DNA from: Streptomyces vinaceus
GTDB lineage: Bacteria > Actinomycetota > Actinomycetes > Streptomycetales > Streptomycetaceae
Direction of reading: 5' to 3'
Assembly (NCBI RefSeq): GCF_008704935.1
Contig: NZ_CP023692.1
Location: forward strand, 4,679,001 to 4,743,000
Length of the DNA stretch: 64,000 nucleotides
In this document: piece by piece, positions 41,217-50,432 of the stretch
Layout of the letters: every line of letters begins with the position of its first letter
Position numbering within the stretch: the first letter of the stretch is position 1
Position numbers and translations under genes: made by a program
The notes under the pieces: generated by a model
Databases searched by the model: none
Told to the model about the DNA's origin: nothing
Seen by the model: the letters and a program-made list of their open reading frames with translations, nothing else

Positions 41217-42371
41217 ATGAGTGACACCGGGGACGCGGGTCGGGACGCGGGTCGGGGTGCGGACGCGGGCGGCCGCGAAGATCGCGGAGCCCGCGGGGCC
41301 CAAGCGGATCCGATCCGGGGTGTCATACGCGGTGACGCGCCGGTGCCGCTCTCGGTGCTCGACCTCGTCACGGTCGGCAGCGGCAGCACCGCCCACGACT
41401 CCCTGCGCACGAGCGTGGCCATCGCCCGCCTCGCCGAGTCCCGCGGCTACCACCGCCACTGGGTCGCCGAGCACCACTCGATGCCCGGGGTGGCCAGCTC
41501 CTCCCCGGCGGTGATCCTGGCCCACCTCGCCGCGCACACCTCCCGCATCCGGCTCGGCTCGGGCGGGGTCATGCTGCCCAACCACGCGCCGCTCGCCATC
41601 GCGGAGCAGTTCGGCACCCTGGAGGCGCTCGCCCCGGGCCGCGTCGACCTCGGGCTCGGCCGCGCCCCCGGCACCGACGGCCGCACGGCCGCCGCCCTGC
41701 GCGGACCCGGCCGCCTCGACGAGGCCGCCGAGGAGTTCCCCCGGCAGCTCGTGGAGCTCACCCGCTTCCTCGACGACGACTTCCCCGACGGGCACCCGTA
41801 CGCCCGCGTCCACGCGGTGCCGGGTCCCGTGCAGGGCCCCGCCGGGCGGCCGCCGCTGTGGCTGCTCGGCTCCTCCGGGTTCAGCGCCCGCCTCGCCGCC
41901 GAGCTCGGCCTGCCGTTCGCGTACGCCCACCATTTCTCGGCGGCCGGCACCCTGCCCGCGCTCGACCTCTACCGCCAGACCTTCCGCCCCTCGGCCGTGC
42001 TGGACGCCCCGTACGCCGTGATCGGGGTCTCGGCGCTCGCCGCCGACACCGACGCGCAGGCCCGCGCCCAGGTGCTCACCGGCGCCCTGTCGATGCTGCG
42101 GCTGCGCAGCGGCCGGCCCGGGCTGATCCCGACGCCCGAGGAGGCGGCGGCGTACGCGTTCTCCCCGCTGGAGCGGGAGTTCGTGGACGGCTGGCTCGCG
42201 AACGTGGTCCACGGCACGCCCGAAGAGGTCCGCACCGGGCTCGACGACCTGGCCAAGCGCACGGGTGCCGACGAGCTGATGCTGACCGCCAACGCCCATG
42301 GCGGCGCGGCCCGGCTGCGCTCGTACGAACTCGTCGCGGACGCGTACGGGATGCCGGTGGTAGCCCCGTGA
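41217..42371 (+). CDS. LLM class flavin-dependent oxidoreductase (MsnO8-like)
   Basis: The 384-residue product starts at ATG 41217 (GGGAG upstream). After a Gly/Asp/Arg-rich leader (1-40), the luciferase-like TIM barrel shows PLSVLDLVTVGSG, YHRHWVAEHHSMPGVASSSP, RIRLGSGGVMLPNHAPL, VDLGLGRAPGTDG and a late SPLEREFVDGWLANVVHGTPEEV. These features are those of the MsnO8-type subfamily. It uses reduced flavin; the substrate is unknown. Confidence 0.88.
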   Translation: MSDTGDAGRDAGRGADAGGREDRGARGAQADPIRGVIRGDAPVPLSVLDLVTVGSGSTAHDSLRTSVAIARLAESRGYHRHWVAEHHSMPGVASSSPAVILAHLAAHTSRIRLGSGGVMLPNHAPLAIAEQFGTLEALAPGRVDLGLGRAPGTDGRTAAALRGPGRLDEAAEEFPRQLVELTRFLDDDFPDGHPYARVHAVPGPVQGPAGRPPLWLLGSSGFSARLAAELGLPFAYAHHFSAAGTLPALDLYRQTFRPSAVLDAPYAVIGVSALAADTDAQARAQVLTGALSMLRLRSGRPGLIPTPEEAAAYAFSPLEREFVDGWLANVVHGTPEEVRTGLDDLAKRTGADELMLTANAHGGAARLRSYELVADAYGMPVVAP

Positions 42372-42448
42372 GCTGATGGAACGCGCGCGAACGGAGTTCG
42401 GCTGGTTTGTTGCCGAAACCTTGCGGGAGGGTGTCCTAAGGCACCCTT

Positions 42449-42486
42449 AAACCGCTCGTCACCCGGGGTGGCGGGCGGTTTTTTCT
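42449..42486 (+). terminator. intrinsic terminator between LLM and chitinase genes
   Basis: ACCGCTCGTCACC pairs with GGTGGCGGGCGGT (allowing mismatches) and is followed by a run of six T. A second small inverted repeat, AGGGTG and CACCCT, lies just upstream (42428-42447). Confidence 0.8.
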
Positions 42487-42525
42487 CTGCCCGCAAGGCT
42501 CTGACAAGGGCGTTTGCGCGGCGAG

Positions 42526-42582
42526 TGGTCTAGTCCTTCTTTGGTCCAAACCATTGACGCGGACCTCGGGTGATCGCTATCA
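42526..42582 (+). promoter_or_regulatory. chitinase promoter with two dre-like sites
   Basis: TGGTCTAGTCCT (42526-42537) and TGGTCCAAACCA (42542-42553, 10 of 12 matches to the dre core) sit directly before TTGACG (42554-42559), a likely -35, with a -10-like CTATCA at 42577-42582. The arrangement recalls Streptomyces chitinase promoters with paired repeats, and DasR repression is expected. Confidence 0.72.
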
Positions 42583-42634
42583 CTTCTCCCACCCGAACCA
42601 CTCGCTTCCCCCTCCCACCCCCCGGAGGCAGTTC

Positions 42635-44335
<1,701 letters not shown>

Positions 44336-44364
44336 TCTCCCCCCACCCCGCGCCGAGCGACACC

Positions 44365-44398
44365 CCGCCCCGCACCCGGTTCCCCCGGTGCGGGGCGG
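44365..44398 (+). terminator. terminator after the chitinase gene
   Basis: CCGCCCCGCACC (44365-44376) and GGTGCGGGGCGG (44387-44398) form a perfect 12-bp stem with a 10-base loop, 29 bp past the chitinase stop. Confidence 0.85.
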
Positions 44399-44440
44399 AG
44401 GTGTGTCACATGGTTGCCGGATTCCGGACACCGCTGCGTG

Positions 44441-45352
44441 GTGGTCTCGCTACGCTCGGCCACAGGTGAATCCGACCCGCGTCTCGATGGGGGTGACCGT
44501 CCCTTGGTCCTGGCCCGCGACCTCGACCCCAGCGCCTCGCCGCTGGACTACTACGGCTACGAACTGCGCCGGCTGAGAGAGGCCGCCAATCTGAAACAGG
44601 CGGCGCTGGGCGGGATCGTCTACTGCACCGGCTCACTGATCGGCCAGATCGAAACGACGAAACGGGTCCCGACCCGGGACTTCTCGGAGCGGGTGGACGC
44701 GGCGCTCGGCACCGACGGCCACTTCTCCCGCCTGGTGGGCCTGGTCCTGCGGAGCGTATTGCCGACGTGGTTCCAGCCGTACGCGGAGATGGAAGCCCGG
44801 GCGACGTACATCTCCACGTTCCAGTCGCAGTTGGTCTACGGGCTGCTCCAGACGGAGGCGTACGCGAAGGCGCTGCTGGCCGTGGAGAATCCGGACAGGG
44901 TCGACGGGATCGTGGCGGCGCGCTTGGAACGGCAGCGCATACTCGCTCGGGAGGTGCCGCCGGTGCTCCTGGTGGTGCTGGACGAGGCGGAGCCTCATCG
45001 CAACGTCGGCGGCAGCGAGGTCATGCGGGAGCAATTGGCCCATCTGCTGAGCTTCGTCGGTCGGCCTTGGATCCAGATCCAGGTGCTCCCCTTCTCGACC
45101 GGCGAACACAGCGGGATGATGGGGTCGTTCAACCTCCTCCGTTTCGACGGCGACCCTGATCTCTTCTACGCGGAGAGCTATGACTCGGGCCATATGACGG
45201 CCAATCCGCAAGTGATCAGGGAACGTTCGGTCGGATACGCTCGGCTGCAAGCCGCGGCCCTCCCGCCGGAGGAATCGGCCCTTCTGATCGCACGCGTAAT
45301 GGAGGAACGCTATGGGGACCCGTGTGGACCTGTTGAGCGTGCAGTGGCGTAA
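44441..45352 (+). CDS. XRE-type HTH regulator with DUF5753 (Scr1-like)
   Basis: The product is about 303 residues; the start is uncertain (GTG 44441 chosen, TTG 44414 possible). The HTH spans about 45-85 (LRRLREAANLKQAALGGIVYCTGSLIGQIE). The DUF5753 domain follows, with WFQPYAEMEARATYISTFQSQ, VYGLLQTEAYAKALLA and IQVLPFSTGEHSGMMGSFNLL. Streptomyces has many such regulators paired with a DUF397 protein; known pairs affect differentiation and antibiotic production. The 3' end overlaps the DUF397 gene. Confidence 0.88.
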   Translation: MVSLRSATGESDPRLDGGDRPLVLARDLDPSASPLDYYGYELRRLREAANLKQAALGGIVYCTGSLIGQIETTKRVPTRDFSERVDAALGTDGHFSRLVGLVLRSVLPTWFQPYAEMEARATYISTFQSQLVYGLLQTEAYAKALLAVENPDRVDGIVAARLERQRILAREVPPVLLVVLDEAEPHRNVGGSEVMREQLAHLLSFVGRPWIQIQVLPFSTGEHSGMMGSFNLLRFDGDPDLFYAESYDSGHMTANPQVIRERSVGYARLQAAALPPEESALLIARVMEERYGDPCGPVERAVA

Positions 45353-45572
45353 GTCGTCCTACAGCGGTACCAATGGCGGCGACTGCGTCGAGTGCGCCCC
45401 CCTCGGCGCCGCCGCCTGGCGCAAGGCCTCGTACAGTGGCCCCACCGGCGGTGAGTGCGTCGAGGTCGCCACCCAGCCCTGCGGTGTCGCCGTCCGGGAC
45501 TCCAAGAACCCCGAAGGCCCCGCCTTCACGGTGGCCCCGGAGGCGTTCACCGCCTTCGTGCGCAGCCTCTGA
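45312..45572 (+). CDS. DUF397 protein with duplicated first motif
   Basis: The 86-residue product overlaps the end of the DUF5753 gene by 41 bases in another frame, which shows translational coupling. It carries two copies of the DUF397 opening motif, WRKSSYSGTNGGDCVECAP (12-30) and WRKASYSGPTGGECVEVAT (36-54), then one VAVRDSKNPEGPAFTVAP block. A usual DUF397 protein has one. DUF397 proteins are small partners of the XRE/DUF5753 regulators. Confidence 0.9.
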   Translation: MGTRVDLLSVQWRKSSYSGTNGGDCVECAPLGAAAWRKASYSGPTGGECVEVATQPCGVAVRDSKNPEGPAFTVAPEAFTAFVRSL

Positions 45573-45590
45573 GGGGTCCGGGCGGAGCCC

Positions 45591-45622
45591 TGGGGGCACC
45601 TCCCAGCGGTAGCTGGGGGAGG
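45591..45622. repeat. intergenic hairpin of a common Streptomyces repeat type
   Basis: The sequence GGGGGCACCTCCCAGCGGTA, continuing GCTGGGGGAGG, forms a CCTCCCAGC/GCTGGGGGAGG hairpin between the convergent DUF397 and GGDEF-EAL genes. I recall very similar hairpins in intergenic spaces of many Streptomyces genomes, so it may be a REP-like element that also serves as a terminator. Confidence 0.6.
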
Positions 45623-45686
45623 AACGGAGGAAGGGCGGGGCGGGGAGAGGGCTCCGCGCAGCGGCCCCGTACACCGCCCCGCAGGG

Positions 45687-47516
45687 TCACGCCCCGGGGC
45701 GGGTGCCGATCATCTCGGCGATCAGCTCCGGGGCCACCGCGCGCGAGTACAGCCAGCCCTGCCCCGTGTCGCAGCCGACGCGCCGCAGCCGGGCCGCCTG
45801 ACCGGCGGTCTCCACGCACTCGGCCGTGACCGTCAGCCCCAGCCGGTGCGCGAGCTGCACCAGGGCCTCGACGATGGTCTCGTCGGCCGGGTTCGGGTGG
45901 GTGCCCTCCTCGTAGCGGAAGCCCCGTACGAAGGAGCCGTCGAGCTTCAGCACGGAGACCGGCAGCCGGCTCAGGTACGCCAGGTTCGAGTACCCGGTGC
46001 CGAAGTCGTCGATGGCGATCCGCACGCCCATGTCGCTCAGCGCCTGGAGGGCCTGGAGCGGCCGCCCGGCGGAGCCCATCACCGCCGACTCCGTCAGCTC
46101 CAGCTGGAGCAGCTGCGGGGCCAGCCCGGTCTCGGCCAGGATCTCCGCCACGTCTCCGACGAGGTCGGAGTCCCACACCTGGCGGACCGCCACGTTGACG
46201 GAGACGAAGACCGGGGAGTCGCTCGGCTGCTCGATCTGCCAGCGCCTCGCCTGCCGGCAGGCGGTCCGCAGGACCCACCGTCCCAACTGGACGATGGAGC
46301 CGTCCTCTTCGGCGATCCCGATGAACCGATTCGGCGTCAGCATGCCGAACTGCGGGTGGTTCCAGCGCACCAGCGCCTCCACCCCGCGCACCGCGCCGCT
46401 CTCCAGGTCCACGAGCGGCTGGTACTCCAGCTGGAACTCGCCCCGCTCCACGGCCGGCCGCAGGGTCGAGGTCAGGGCCTGGCGGGTCATCCGGTGCGCG
46501 TTGCGCTCCGGGTCGAACAGCGTCCAGCGGGCCTTGCCGTCGGCCTTCGCCCAGTACAGGGTCGTGTCGGCGGCCTGCATCAGCCCGGTCGCCGAGGTCC
46601 CGGCCGCGGCCCGCTCCACCACGCCGATCGACGCCGAGACCGAGAGCCGCTGCCCGGCCAGGTCGAACGGCTCCTGTACGGCGGCCAGTACGCTCTGCGC
46701 CAGGTCGGCGAGCTGCTCGGTGCCGGTGGAGTCCTCGACCAGCAGGGCGAACTCGTCGCCGCCGAGCCGCGCCACCAGGTGCCCGCCGGTGCGCCCGTAC
46801 CCGGACTGGTCGGCGCACTGCGTCAGCCGGGCCGCGACGGCGGTCAGCAGCCGGTCGCCGACCCGGTGGCCCAGGGTGTCGTTGACGGCCTTGAACCCGT
46901 CGAGGTCGAGGTAGCACAGGCCGATCCGGCCCGTCCCGCCCTGCTCGTACGAGGAGGCCTCCAGGGCGGCGGAGAGCCGCTCGAAGAACAGCGCCCGGTT
47001 GGGCAGCCGGGTCACCGGGTCGTGCATCTGGAGGTGCCGCAGCCGGGCCTGGAGGTCGCGGCGGTCGCTGATGTCGGCCACGGACAGCAGCACGTCCCGG
47101 GTGCCGGGCACGGGCCCGAGGGTGACCTCGGTCCACAGCGAGTGCCCGTCGGGGTGTTTGAGCCGTCGGGTGCAGCGCAGCCGTGCCTGGCGGCCGCGCA
47201 GCACCTCCTGGTACGCCTGCCAGGTACGGGCCTCGGCGCCCAGGTCGACCAGGTCGGCCGCGCACTGCTCGACGAGTGCGTGCGGCTCCGCGCCGAGGAG
47301 CCCGGCCAGGGCCGCGTTGGCGGCGACGACGTGTCCGGAGCGGTCGACGACGGCCATGGCGAGGTGGGCCGCGTTGAAGGCGGCCCGGTAATCGCGCAGT
47401 TCGGACTCGGTCCGGGTCGGCGCCGACGGCACGGCCGGCACTGCTTGGTGACGCTCCGTAGTGGCCGATCGGATGCTGTCGGCCGCCGAACCGGTTCCCT
47501 CTGAGGTTCCGCTCAC
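45687..47516 (-). CDS. PAS-GGDEF-EAL cyclic di-GMP synthase/phosphodiesterase
   Basis: The product is about 609 residues from GTG 47516 (GGGAG upstream); the frame extends further but lacks an RBS. A PAS domain (about 55-170: YRAAFNAAHLAMAVVDRSGHV to VLLSVADISDRRD) is followed by GGDEF with the catalytic ARLGGDEFALL intact, and EAL with GVEALVRWNHP, IDDFGTGYSNLAYL and AECVET intact. Both synthesis and breakdown of c-di-GMP are therefore possible. It is cytoplasmic, with no membrane helix. In Streptomyces c-di-GMP controls development through BldD. Confidence 0.92.
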   Translation of the reverse strand: MSGTSEGTGSAADSIRSATTERHQAVPAVPSAPTRTESELRDYRAAFNAAHLAMAVVDRSGHVVAANAALAGLLGAEPHALVEQCAADLVDLGAEARTWQAYQEVLRGRQARLRCTRRLKHPDGHSLWTEVTLGPVPGTRDVLLSVADISDRRDLQARLRHLQMHDPVTRLPNRALFFERLSAALEASSYEQGGTGRIGLCYLDLDGFKAVNDTLGHRVGDRLLTAVAARLTQCADQSGYGRTGGHLVARLGGDEFALLVEDSTGTEQLADLAQSVLAAVQEPFDLAGQRLSVSASIGVVERAAAGTSATGLMQAADTTLYWAKADGKARWTLFDPERNAHRMTRQALTSTLRPAVERGEFQLEYQPLVDLESGAVRGVEALVRWNHPQFGMLTPNRFIGIAEEDGSIVQLGRWVLRTACRQARRWQIEQPSDSPVFVSVNVAVRQVWDSDLVGDVAEILAETGLAPQLLQLELTESAVMGSAGRPLQALQALSDMGVRIAIDDFGTGYSNLAYLSRLPVSVLKLDGSFVRGFRYEEGTHPNPADETIVEALVQLAHRLGLTVTAECVETAGQAARLRRVGCDTGQGWLYSRAVAPELIAEMIGTRPGA

Positions 47517-47862
47517 CGTTGGCTCCCGCAGTGCTCGTGAGTGTCCGTGCAGGAAAGTGTGCCGATCATAGAGGCACCGTACGGCCCTATCCAGCGGCGT
47601 CGCCGTGCGGGGCACGGGACTTCGGCGTGCTGACGCCTCTTCGGGCAGATCCCGGGCGATCGTTTCTGCACAGCTCTGAGCAGCGGAAGTTCCCCGATGA
47701 TCTCCGGTGATCGGTCGTGACGTTCTGTAGGCATGTGGGTGAACCCCCCGGGTCACCGGCTTGCCGTAGTGCTCACTCGTGTGGGGCAGCGGAACAGGGC
47801 ATTAGTAAGACAATCCCCCCAAGGTGGAGCGAGATGGTACGAATCCACCACCGGAGGTCGAT
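47517..47862. other. divergent intergenic region between GGDEF-EAL and metalloprotease genes
   Basis: This 346-bp gap must hold both promoters. GGTGA (47738-47742) and TCACC (47753-47757) form a short inverted repeat, and CCGAT...ATCGG lies near 47693-47714. ATTAGTAAGACAAT near 47803-47816 is the most A/T-rich stretch and may be a -10 for the protease. No gene or strong hairpin was found. Confidence 0.4.
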
Positions 47863-49098
47863 GTGCCGCGACAGCAGACACCCGGGGGAGTGGAACGCTC
47901 CCGCATGAGAAGCACGGCGGCGGCGCTCACCTCCTTGACGGCGCTCGCCGCCATGTCGCTCGTCGCAGGTCCCGCGGTCGCCGATCCGGGGGCGGGGCCG
48001 TGCGCCCTGACCCGCACCTCGGCGCACCACTCCCTGGGTCTCGACACCTGGAACCGCGCCTACCCCAAGCCGGAGCGCACCCTCCACGCGGTCATGGTCT
48101 TCCTCTCCTTCCCCGACCACCGGACCACCCTGACGACCGAGCAGCTGACGGGCGACTACTTCCCCGCGACCAGCGATTTCTTCGAGCGCGCCTCCTACGG
48201 GAGGTTCCGTCTGGAGCCGCACCCGCAGCAGCGGTGGATCCCGATGCCCAAGCCGTCGACGGCGTACGGGATACAGCGTGACTGGGCGGCCCAGGACCGG
48301 GCGGCCTACCTGCGGGACGCGGTCGCGGCCGCCGACCGCGAGGTGGACTTCTCGCAGTACGACGTCGTGTACTTCGTCGCCGACCCGGACGCGCCCGGGG
48401 TGGACTCGGACGCCACCAAGGTCGTCAACTTCGACCGGCCGATCCGGGCGGACGGGACGGACCTGCGGCGGATCGTGACCGTCTTCGAGCGGCACCCGCC
48501 GGACCGCAACGTCCTCGCGCACGAGACCGGGCACGTCTTCGACCTGCCCGACCTCTACCACCGGCCGAGCGACGGCAAGGGCGACTGGGACACGTACGTC
48601 GGCGACTGGGACGTCATGGGCAGCCAGTTCGGGATGGCGCCGGACCTCTTCGCCTGGAACAAGTGGAAGCTGGGCTGGCTGGACTCCTCCCAGGTGGACT
48701 GCGTGCAGTCCGGCTCCTCTCTGCACACCCTGCTGCCGCTGGCCCAGGCCCCGGCGCCGGGCGCCTCGGGCGGGACCCGGCTCGCGGTGATCCGTACGGG
48801 TACGGGCAGCGCGATCGCGGTCGAGGCGCGGGGCTCCGCCGGCAACGACGGGGACACCTGCACGGAGGGGGTCCTGGTCTACCGGGTGCGCAACGAGGCG
48901 GCGTCGGGCGGCGGGCCCATCGAGGTGCTCGACGGGCATCCGGACTCGGAGGCGTGCTGGGACCGCTCGGTGTACCCGCCGCTGGCGGACGCACCGCTGG
49001 AGGTGGGCGAGGCGTTCACGGTGCCGGGGGAGCGGATCAGGATCGAGGTGGCGGATCGCACCCCGTCGGGCGCGTACACGGTCAAGATCACGACGTAG
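47863..49098 (+). CDS. secreted M6-like zinc metalloprotease
   Basis: The product is about 411 residues. GTG 47863 has GGAGGT just upstream; ATG 47905 is an alternative. A Sec signal peptide ends near residue 40 (AGPAVADPG). The zinc motif is LAHETGHVFDLPDLYH (HExxH at 220-224, Asp230 as further ligand), as in M6/immune-inhibitor-A-like proteases. WDVMGSQFGMAPDLFAWNKWKLGWLD is the following conserved block. A beta-rich C-terminal region completes it. It probably degrades extracellular protein. Confidence 0.88.
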   Translation: MPRQQTPGGVERSRMRSTAAALTSLTALAAMSLVAGPAVADPGAGPCALTRTSAHHSLGLDTWNRAYPKPERTLHAVMVFLSFPDHRTTLTTEQLTGDYFPATSDFFERASYGRFRLEPHPQQRWIPMPKPSTAYGIQRDWAAQDRAAYLRDAVAAADREVDFSQYDVVYFVADPDAPGVDSDATKVVNFDRPIRADGTDLRRIVTVFERHPPDRNVLAHETGHVFDLPDLYHRPSDGKGDWDTYVGDWDVMGSQFGMAPDLFAWNKWKLGWLDSSQVDCVQSGSSLHTLLPLAQAPAPGASGGTRLAVIRTGTGSAIAVEARGSAGNDGDTCTEGVLVYRVRNEAASGGGPIEVLDGHPDSEACWDRSVYPPLADAPLEVGEAFTVPGERIRIEVADRTPSGAYTVKITT

Positions 49099-49117
49099 TG
49101 CCGCGGCAGGGGAACAC

Positions 49118-49151
49118 GAAGAAGGCCCCCACTCGCGTGGGGGCCTTCTTC
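49118..49151. terminator. terminator shared by metalloprotease gene and tRNA-Lys copy 3
   Basis: Fifteen-base perfect arms (GAAGAAGGCCCCCAC and its complement) around TCGC sit between the protease stop and the convergent tRNA. The outer stem is the same as in the hairpin beside tRNA copy 1. Confidence 0.9.
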
Positions 49152-49157
49152 CGTCTG

Positions 49158-49231
49158 TGCGCCGCCAGGGACTCGAACCCCGGACCCGCTGATTAAGAGT
49201 CAGCTGCTCTAACCAACTGAGCTAGCGGCGC
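49158..49231 (-). tRNA. tRNA-Lys(CTT)
   Basis: This minus-strand copy is identical to the other two in the window, with anticodon CTT, intact cloverleaf arms and no encoded CCA. Its upstream region has TAATGT as a -10 candidate; the -35 is unclear. Confidence 0.98.
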
Positions 49232-49249
49232 TTGCTGACGAGGAAGACA

Positions 49250-49801
49250 TTAGCAGGGAGATGGCCGGAAGGAAAAATCGATATCCGCAGCTCGGGCGGC
49301 GCGCAGGTACGCCCACAGGAGTGCCTCGGGTCCGGGCAGCCACGGGGAGCGGGTGTCGGGGGCGACGACCCAGCGGGAGGGCCCGGGGGTGGCGTCGAGC
49401 GGGGGCACGGTGACGGCGTCGCCGCGGCCGTGGCACAGCGGCGCGGGTACGGAGGCGCCCCATTCCTCCCAGGCGAGGAGCGCGGGGAGGCGGTGCGCGG
49501 TCCCGGTGGCGGCGAAGAGCAGCATCCGCCCGCGGTGCACGGCGACGGGCCCGGAGCCGGGGCCCTCGGCCCAGAGCAGGTCGAGCATGCGGCGGCCGAC
49601 GACGAGCGGGACGTTGACGACGTCGAAGGCGGTCCCGCAGGGCAGCACGGCGGGGGCGGTGGCCCGGGCCTCCCAGCGCGCGAGGGTGCTGTGCGGGTGC
49701 GCCGACGCGGAGGCGAGCCAGGCGGCGCCTTGGGGGGTGACGTGGGTGGCGGTGCGTGCGTGCGGGGCGGGGCAGGCGGGGGCCGTCGTCAGCGTCGTCA
49801 T
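49250..49801 (-). CDS. short prim-pol-like (bifunctional DNA primase/polymerase family) protein
   Basis: The 183-residue product starts at ATG 49801. AVLPCGTAFDVVNVPLVVGRRML, then GPVAVHRGRMLLFAATG and SRWVVAPDTRSPWLPG, resemble the layout of Streptomyces proteins annotated as bifunctional DNA primase/polymerase, although this is shorter and the acidic catalytic residues are not obvious. It may be an inactive relative. It lies downstream of the helicase operon on the same strand. Confidence 0.5.
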   Translation of the reverse strand: MTTLTTAPACPAPHARTATHVTPQGAAWLASASAHPHSTLARWEARATAPAVLPCGTAFDVVNVPLVVGRRMLDLLWAEGPGSGPVAVHRGRMLLFAATGTAHRLPALLAWEEWGASVPAPLCHGRGDAVTVPPLDATPGPSRWVVAPDTRSPWLPGPEALLWAYLRAARAADIDFSFRPSPC

Positions 49802-49920
49802 ACGTTCCGGTGTACCGGGGGTAGCGAGTTGGTTTCCAGGAGTTACGGAAAACCCGGACAGGACGGGGGATGGTGGGCTATGTTGCGCCCCGCATATGCC
49901 AGATGCGGCCCCGCAGGTTC

Positions 49921-50271
49921 CTACCGGGCGTCCGGGCCCGCTTCGCGCTGGAGGGACTCGCCGAACTCGATCATCTTGAGCGCGTAGTCCTCGGTCCAGT
50001 CCGCCTGCGCGGCGATCTCCGCCGGCGGCAGCCGGTCGAACCGGCGCGGATCGGCGAGCTGTGCGGCGGCCAGGGCCTGGAACTCCACCGCCCGCTCCTG
50101 CGCCGCCCGGAAGGCGAGCGTCAGCTCGGTGGCGCGGGTCAGCAGCTCCCGCGGGTCCTCGATCGACTCCAGGTCGAAGAAGTGCTCCGGGTCCGTGGCG
50201 GCCTCCGAGGGCTCGAAGAGCAGCGGCGCGGGCCGCGGCTTCCGCTCGGTCGTCCGCTCGGGCTCTGCCAT
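49921..50271 (-). CDS. hypothetical acidic helical protein
   Basis: The 116-residue product starts at ATG 50271 with an AGGAGGA upstream. It is mostly helical and charged (TRATELTLAFRAAQERAVEF, AADWTEDYALKMIEFGESLQ-like helices), with a Pro-rich N-terminus and no membrane segment. No family was recognised. It is on the same strand, 131 bp downstream of the helicase gene. Confidence 0.65.
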   Translation of the reverse strand: MAEPERTTERKPRPAPLLFEPSEAATDPEHFFDLESIEDPRELLTRATELTLAFRAAQERAVEFQALAAAQLADPRRFDRLPPAEIAAQADWTEDYALKMIEFGESLQREAGPDAR

Positions 50272-50340
50272 GCGTGTCCTCCTGCTGCGCGTTCGGGATC
50301 CTTCCGGGCCACCCTCCATTGTCCAACGCCGCGCAAGAGC

Positions 50341-50432
50341 GCCGCCCCGGGCCTCGTCAGGGCTTCCAGGGCACGCGGTGTTCCGCGCCGCCCCGGGCCC
50401 CGTCAGGGCTTCCAGGGCACGCGGTGTTCCGC
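50341..50432. repeat. 46-bp tandem duplication covering the helicase gene's 3' end
   Basis: Bases 50341-50386 are repeated at 50387-50432 with a single difference (CCTCG against CCCCG). The right copy contains the last nine codons and stop codon of the helicase gene; the left copy is a non-coding duplicate just beyond the stop. Confidence 0.93.
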
